Assembly (NCBI GenBank): GCA_046728075.1
Contig: JBKPDV010000071.1
Location: forward strand, 1-11,517
From: JBKPDV01 sp046728075
GTDB taxonomy: Bacteria > Acidobacteriota > Thermoanaerobaculia > UBA5066 > Gp7-AA6
Direction of reading: 5' to 3'
Length of the DNA stretch: 11,517 nt
Part shown: piece after piece, positions 7,784 to 11,517 of the stretch
Numbering within the stretch: the first letter of the stretch is position 1
How the letters are laid out: every line of letters begins with the position of its first letter
Made by a program: the position numbers and the translations under genes
The notes under the pieces: model-generated
What the model was told of the DNA's origin: nothing
Databases searched by the model: none
What the model saw: only the letters and a program-made list of their open reading frames with translations

Positions 7784-10700
7784 CTACTTGTTGTTGACGA
7801 CGATTGCCAGGTCCCTGGTGAACTGATCTCCGGCCGGGTCCGAGACGAGCAGGGTAAAGGGGAAAGAAACGGGGTAAGGACCCGACACTTTTGGCGTGCC
7901 GGAGATCACGCCCGTGGAGGGGTTCAAAGTGAGACCGGTCGGCAGTGATCCACTCGAGATCGACCAGGTAAGCGTTCCCTTGCCGCCGATCGCCTTGAGC
8001 GTCGCGCTGTAGGGTTTGTTCGCAACGGCTGCGGGGAGATTGTTCTTGTTGCCGACGATCGTCAGCCGCACCGCGAAGGGAGCCTTCTTCGCGGCGTTGT
8101 TCGTGTTGGCGCCGTGCGCCACGGTGACCGGCGACAGACTCTGGTTCGGATGGAACTGGACCGTGTCCGACTTCTTCTGGAACACGCGGACGCGGACCCG
8201 GGCAGACTCACCCGGCTGGAGCGCGACGGTTGCGTTCGAAATGGCTCCCGTCGTGCTGTCCGGAGTCGTGACGGCCGCCACAGCTGCATCGGTGTCGGCG
8301 GGCAGCGTGTTGGAAATGTCCTTGATCACCGGCTTGGTGACGTTGGCAACCAGAAGATTGGTGACCTGCGGGATCTCGGAACATCCCTGGATCGTTTGCG
8401 TGACGTAGCTCTTGGTCACGATCAGCTGCAGGAAGCTTCCGCCGCCGGCGGCGAAGCTCGCAGGAAGCGGGTCTGTCCCGAGCAGATTGACGTTATAGGA
8501 GGCGGAGGTGTTTCCGATGTTGGTGACCGTGGAGCTCGCCTCCGAGAGGTTGAAGTCTGACAGACTCGAGTTGATGACATCGGGATTGATCACGTCCGGG
8601 TTGATCACATCCGGGTTGATCACGTCGGGATTGATCACGTCCGGGTTGATCACATCCGGATTGAGGACCACCGTGTTGATGACATCCGGGTTGATCACGT
8701 CCGGATTGATAACGTCCGGATTGATCACGTCAGGGGTCGTGACGGCCGGATTGATCACGTCGGGGTTATAGACCTCGGCGTTGATGACGTCGGGATTGAT
8801 GACATCCGGATTGATCACGTCTGGATTGATGACGTCGGGGTTCGTCGCGTCGGGATTCAACGCCACAGAGCCCTGGAGGCCGCCAATGACCGGAGTGCCT
8901 GTGGCGAGGTCCAGCTCCTGGAGGTTCGACGTCACTGACGCGTGGGGATTGCTGGACGTGACATAGATCGTGCGCGAGACGCTCGAGCTCGGCGCGATCT
9001 GAACATCGAGCGTCGTCAGGAGGGTTGACTGTAAGAAGGACGCCGTGCCCCCGACTGGTTGGTTCGAGATGACGAGCTGGAACCGCTTCGCCGCCTTGGA
9101 GAGGTTTTGGACCACGACGACGAAGCCCCGCTGCAGCGTCGTGCTCAGGGGCTTGGCGTTCTCCAGAGCCTGAAAGTTGACTCCCTGGCTGACGCGCGCG
9201 GTGTAGATGTTCTGGTTGCGCATTCCCGCATCGCCGGCCAGGCAGATGATGCCGGTGCCGGAGACGGTCGGCGGCGTGTAGTGCGTCCAGTCTTGGAATC
9301 CCTGGGCGTTCACTGTTTTCGGCGCGTGGACGTCGCGGTTGTCCGTCCAGACGGCGTGCGCGATCTGCGTGCTCGACGGCGGGACGAAGGCCCAGCCGTT
9401 TCCGCTGGGGCCCAGGACCGGGCCGGCGAAGTCGATGTAGTCCCCGATGAACGGGACCGTACCGAGCTTGAACATCGGCAGGTTCTCCGGATTGAACTGG
9501 AGCTGCAGAATGCTGTTGGAGGCGAGGCCGAGCGAGGTCGCGTATGCCGGACTCGACCCGTAGAGATATTTCGAGACCCGGACCGAAGGGCCGAAGGCCG
9601 GCAAGGCTCCCGGGTTCGTCTGCGCCGTGCGAACATCGAGCGTGCGGCGACGGTGAAGTCCCGCGTCGGAGAGGAAACCGGGAAATGGTCCTGGAAGCCC
9701 CGAGTCGGGGATCGACAGCCGGGATTCGACGTACGTGCAGGGCTGCCCGACCGGGCAGTTCTTCGTGAGCATTCCAACCGTGTGGTCCTCGAGGGAGTCG
9801 TAGTACAGAACCATCAGCTTGCCCGCGGTCGACGTGATCGACGGCATGAACTGCTGATTCTGGAACGTCGGGTTCGGATCGTCGACGGAGGCCGGTGCCG
9901 TCCAGGAAGTGCCGTCTGAGGAGCTCGACATCACGATTCGGGCGTTGCCAAAAAGGTTCCGCTGCGACCAGACGATGTACACGCGGCCGGTCTGGTCGAT
10001 CGCCATCGAGGGAAAGGTGTCTGTCCGAAAAGAACCGGTGCTCGTTCCCTGGTCGAACGGCAGGATGTTGGCGACGACGTTTGCCTTCGAGAAGGTCTGC
10101 CCCCCATCGAGAGACCGGGCGATCAGGATGGCGTCGGTGCTGTTGGGGTTCGCAAACCGCCGCCAGGCAACGTAGATGGCGTGCGGGGTCGAGGGACCTG
10201 CCGAGACCGGTGAGATGACCATCGTGACTCCCTGGCTCAGCTGCTGGCCCTCGGAGAGCTTGGCCGGCTTGGTCCAGGTCGCTCCGCAGTCCGTCGAGCG
10301 GGCGAAAAGAATCTGGTTGTTGTTCGAGCCCGGGAAGACGGCGTACGCGATGTAGACGTTCCCGGCGGGAAACGTCTGCACCGGGGTCGTCGGGATGGTG
10401 CACATCGGAGCGCCCGCCAGCGGCACGTCCGCGGCGAGCCACGGCTTGTCGATGAACTGGCCCGAGTTGCCGCTATCGATCATCGCCGTCGAGAGGTACT
10501 GGATCGGATCGCCATTCTCTTTGTTGTTGTTGTCGATATAGCGGGCCACGAAGATCGCGCCCGGCGCGTTGGCTCCGCGGTTGAAGGCGATGCCGCTGTA
10601 GTAGAAGAGTCCGTTCGTACCGGCCCGCACCGTCGGGTCCGCGGCCGCCTGAAAGCCATGAATCGGCGAGGCCTGGCCTTGAGCCGACTGGTCCTGCGGG

Positions 10701-11038
10701 TAGCCCGGAATGAGCGTGCTCGTCCAGGTCAGCCCGCCGTTGTTGGACTTGAAGACGCCCAGCCACGCATCTCCCGTCTCGTCGCCGTCGGGCAGTCCCG
10801 GCAGGTCCACGGTGCGGTAGTCATTGGCGCCCGCCAGGAGCCGGAGGGCGTGGCGGCTTGAGATCGCCACGGAAGGTTCATCCTGGCGCTGCAGGAAGGG
10901 GTCGCCGCCGGGCAGGCTCGTCCCGGAGACCATATTGACGTTATTGCCCGGGACCTGAGCAAAGGCGGTCGCCGCCCACGTAAGAAGCAGAGTAGCGCCG
11001 AGAGCCGGCCCGCGTCCAAACAGGGATCCCCACTTCAT
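7784..11038 (-). CDS. Large secreted Asp-box (BNR-like) beta-propeller protein with NPDVI pentapeptide array and C-terminal Ig-like domain
   Basis: The function is unknown; it is an exported 1084-residue protein. Residues 1-27 form a signal peptide ending ATAFA, with cleavage before Q28. Residues about 50-615 form a likely beta-propeller with Asp-box motifs SNNGGLTW (98-105), STDCGATW (248-255), SLDGGQTF (309-316) and a shortened SSDGTSW (373-379). FIGDY (530-534) and VWTDNR (563-568) are typical of sialidase-like propellers, but I see no FRIP motif or arginine triad, so no enzyme activity is claimed. Residues about 635-720 look like a beta-sandwich; 728-822 are 19 pentads of mainly NPDVI; about 824-930 are again sandwich-like (VTNIGNTSASYNVNLL); 1001-1084 form a putative-Ig (He_PIG-like) domain with LPTGLTL and GVISGTP. 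No cell-wall anchor, transmembrane tail or clear sorting domain is seen. The start is firm: GGAGG (11044-11048) lies five bases before ATG. It converges on the kinase gene with 7 bases between stops. A surface-binding or adhesive role is a guess. Confidence 0.92.
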   Translation of the reverse strand: MKWGSLFGRGPALGATLLLTWAATAFAQVPGNNVNMVSGTSLPGGDPFLQRQDEPSVAISSRHALRLLAGANDYRTVDLPGLPDGDETGDAWLGVFKSNNGGLTWTSTLIPGYPQDQSAQGQASPIHGFQAAADPTVRAGTNGLFYYSGIAFNRGANAPGAIFVARYIDNNNKENGDPIQYLSTAMIDSGNSGQFIDKPWLAADVPLAGAPMCTIPTTPVQTFPAGNVYIAYAVFPGSNNNQILFARSTDCGATWTKPAKLSEGQQLSQGVTMVISPVSAGPSTPHAIYVAWRRFANPNSTDAILIARSLDGGQTFSKANVVANILPFDQGTSTGSFRTDTFPSMAIDQTGRVYIVWSQRNLFGNARIVMSSSSDGTSWTAPASVDDPNPTFQNQQFMPSITSTAGKLMVLYYDSLEDHTVGMLTKNCPVGQPCTYVESRLSIPDSGLPGPFPGFLSDAGLHRRRTLDVRTAQTNPGALPAFGPSVRVSKYLYGSSPAYATSLGLASNSILQLQFNPENLPMFKLGTVPFIGDYIDFAGPVLGPSGNGWAFVPPSSTQIAHAVWTDNRDVHAPKTVNAQGFQDWTHYTPPTVSGTGIICLAGDAGMRNQNIYTARVSQGVNFQALENAKPLSTTLQRGFVVVVQNLSKAAKRFQLVISNQPVGGTASFLQSTLLTTLDVQIAPSSSVSRTIYVTSSNPHASVTSNLQELDLATGTPVIGGLQGSVALNPDATNPDVINPDVINPDVINPDVINAEVYNPDVINPAVTTPDVINPDVINPDVINPDVINTVVLNPDVINPDVINPDVINPDVINPDVINPDVINSSLSDFNLSEASSTVTNIGNTSASYNVNLLGTDPLPASFAAGGGSFLQLIVTKSYVTQTIQGCSEIPQVTNLLVANVTKPVIKDISNTLPADTDAAVAAVTTPDSTTGAISNATVALQPGESARVRVRVFQKKSDTVQFHPNQSLSPVTVAHGANTNNAAKKAPFAVRLTIVGNKNNLPAAVANKPYSATLKAIGGKGTLTWSISSGSLPTGLTLNPSTGVISGTPKVSGPYPVSFPFTLLVSDPAGDQFTRDLAIVVNNK
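8573..8857 (-). repeat. 15-bp tandem repeat encoding 19 NPDVI-type pentapeptides
   Basis: There are nineteen contiguous 15-bp units in one register, coding residues 728-822 of the secreted protein. In protein order they are NPDAT, 4x NPDVI, NAEVY, NPDVI, NPAVT, TPDVI, 3x NPDVI, NTVVL and 6x NPDVI, followed by a degenerate NSSLS (8558-8572). Fourteen units are exactly NPDVI. Their DNA varies at the third codon positions of Asn, Pro, Asp and Val, giving 13 different 15-mers (only the units at 8588-8602 and 8633-8647 are identical). Ile is ATC every time. The array contains no Lys, Arg or Cys and one aromatic residue (the Tyr of NAEVY), and is strongly acidic. There are no spacers, so it is not a CRISPR. 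It does not match the classical A(D/N)LxX pentapeptide family. Confidence 0.95.
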
Positions 11039-11043
11039 ACAAT

Positions 11044-11048
11044 CCTCC
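11044..11048 (-). promoter_or_regulatory. Ribosome-binding site of the secreted-protein gene
   Basis: GGAGG on the minus strand lies five bases before the ATG at 11038-11036. It fixes the start immediately ahead of a well-formed signal peptide. Confidence 0.8.
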
Positions 11049-11086
11049 GGTCAATTCGTTAGTGTGTTGAGATTGGCCCGGGGCGC

Positions 11087-11115
11087 ATCATCCCTCAGGC
11101 AGCGCCGCTTCGCAA
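11087..11115 (-). promoter_or_regulatory. Weak candidate promoter for the secreted-protein gene
   Basis: On the minus strand, TTGCGA (11115-11110) and GATGAT (11092-11087) lie 17 bases apart. Each matches its housekeeping consensus at four of six positions. The spacing is ideal but the matches are poor and other arrangements are possible. If it is used, the leader would be about 40 bases. Confidence 0.22.
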
Positions 11116-11121
11116 GGCGCT
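11101..11121. promoter_or_regulatory. GC-rich dyad in the divergent promoter region
   Basis: AGCGCC (11101-11106) and GGCGCT (11116-11121) form a 6-bp inverted repeat with a 9-base centre. It sits between the divergent secreted-protein and E2 genes, just upstream of a weak -10-like TATTCT (11126-11131) for the E2 gene, and overlaps the weak candidate -35 of the other gene. An operator is possible. The T-rich sequence that follows makes it resemble a terminator, but no plus-strand gene ends here. Confidence 0.3.
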
Positions 11122-11142
11122 TTGTTATTCTCTGGATCGAAA

Positions 11143-11147
11143 GGGAG
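11143..11147 (+). promoter_or_regulatory. Ribosome-binding site of the E2 gene
   Basis: GGGAG lies five bases before the ATG at 11153 and supports that start, which begins exactly at the lipoyl-domain sequence MATEVIMPQ. Confidence 0.75.
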
Positions 11148-11152
11148 AACCC

Positions 11153-11517
11153 ATGGCCACCGAAGTCATCATGCCGCAGATGGGCGAGTCGATCGCCGAG
11201 GGAACGATCACCAAATGGATGAAGAAGGTCGGCGATACGGTCAAACGCGACGAGCCGATCTTCGAGATCTCGACGGACAAGGTGGACGCGGAGATCCCGT
11301 CGCCCGTGGCCGGGACGCTGACCGAGATCAAGGTGCAGGAGGGTCAGACAGTTCCGATCAATACCGTCGTCGCCACGATCGGCGAGGCGGGAGAGAAACC
11401 GGCGGCCCCGCAGGCCGCGGCGGCCTCTGCCGCGGCGCCCGAGAAGCCGGCTGAGGCGCCCGCCGCGCCCGAGCCGCCCGCCGCCGCCTCACAAGCCGAC
11501 GGCTCCTCGAAGACGAC
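11153..11517 (+). CDS. 2-oxo-acid dehydrogenase E2 (dihydrolipoyl acyltransferase), N-terminal part only
   Basis: E2 is the lipoate-bearing acyltransferase core of a 2-oxo-acid dehydrogenase complex, passing the acyl group to CoA. The window contains 121 codons and then ends. Residues 1 to about 77 are a lipoyl domain: MPQMGESIAEGTI, W22 and EISTDKVDAEIPSP, where K43 in DKV is the lipoylation site. From about 79 onward there is an Ala/Pro/Glu-rich flexible linker, as expected before a further lipoyl, a peripheral-subunit-binding or the catalytic domain, all outside the window. GESIAEGTI and STDKVDAEI are found in 2-oxoglutarate (SucB) and also in branched-chain or pyruvate E2 proteins, so the substrate cannot be decided here. 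The gene is divergent from the secreted-protein gene, and GGGAG precedes the ATG. Other complex subunits would be expected downstream. Confidence 0.92.
   Translation, partial: MATEVIMPQMGESIAEGTITKWMKKVGDTVKRDEPIFEISTDKVDAEIPSPVAGTLTEIKVQEGQTVPINTVVATIGEAGEKPAAPQAAAASAAAPEKPAEAPAAPEPPAAASQADGSSKT

Noticed and set aside
8573..8857. CRISPR-like appearance of a regular short repeat
   Set aside because: The units are 15 bp, contiguous and without spacers, and they code in frame inside a large gene.
8573..8857. Assignment to the classical pentapeptide-repeat family
   Set aside because: The central Leu/Phe is missing and Pro replaces the small residue in every unit. Only a loose resemblance (PDVIN) remains.
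8508..8966. Plus-strand open frames of repeated SGLIT peptides
   Set aside because: They are the reverse complement of the NPDVI array. The period comes from the coding strand, and they have no start context or family support.
8766..10442. Minus-strand open frame of 558 residues in a second frame of the secreted-protein gene
   Set aside because: It is Arg/Pro-rich shadow sequence. The true frame has a signal peptide, Asp boxes and a strong ribosome-binding site.
7784..11038. Annotation of the secreted protein as a sialidase
   Set aside because: Asp boxes occur in many non-sialidase propellers, and I could not find a FRIP-type motif or a credible arginine triad.

Overview
This is a GC-rich bacterial window with five protein-coding genes and no RNA gene or mobile element that I can see. 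The kinase gene encodes a zinc ribbon, a Ser/Thr kinase, one membrane helix, a TolB/FlgO-like region and TPRs. That architecture, the high GC content and the large secreted Asp-box protein suggest an Acidobacteriota-type genome, possibly from the Thermoanaerobaculia side. This is inference from protein style; no taxonomic marker is present.

Positions 1-4510 (minus strand) hold a threonine biosynthesis operon in the order thrA-thrB-thrC. thrA is a bifunctional aspartokinase/homoserine dehydrogenase with a TTG start. thrB is homoserine kinase. thrC is threonine synthase and runs off the left edge. The junctions are a 4-base GTGA overlap and a 1-base TGATG overlap, so translation is probably coupled. 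Together the genes cover aspartate to threonine except for aspartate-semialdehyde dehydrogenase, which is not here. A small inverted repeat just upstream of thrA overlaps its Shine-Dalgarno sequence.

Positions 4511-4797 form a divergent intergenic region with a TACAAT -10-like box for the rightward gene. Positions 4798-7776 (plus strand) encode the transmembrane receptor-type Ser/Thr protein kinase. The upstream ATG at 4705 is probably not its start.

Positions 7784-11038 (minus strand, convergent with the kinase, 7 bases between stop codons) encode a 1084-residue secreted protein. It has a signal peptide, an Asp-box (BNR-like) beta-propeller, a beta-sandwich-like segment, a 19-unit NPDVI pentapeptide array, a second beta-sandwich-like segment and a C-terminal putative Ig domain. 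The array (8573-8857) is the most unusual thing in the window. Its 14 perfect NPDVI units are encoded by 13 different 15-mers, and variant 'cap' pentads fall seven units apart.

Positions 11039-11152 are a second divergent intergenic region with a GC-rich dyad. Positions 11153-11517 (plus strand) begin a 2-oxo-acid dehydrogenase E2 gene: the lipoyl domain and the start of the Ala/Pro linker, cut by the window edge. Apart from the thr operon, the neighbouring genes share no obvious pathway.
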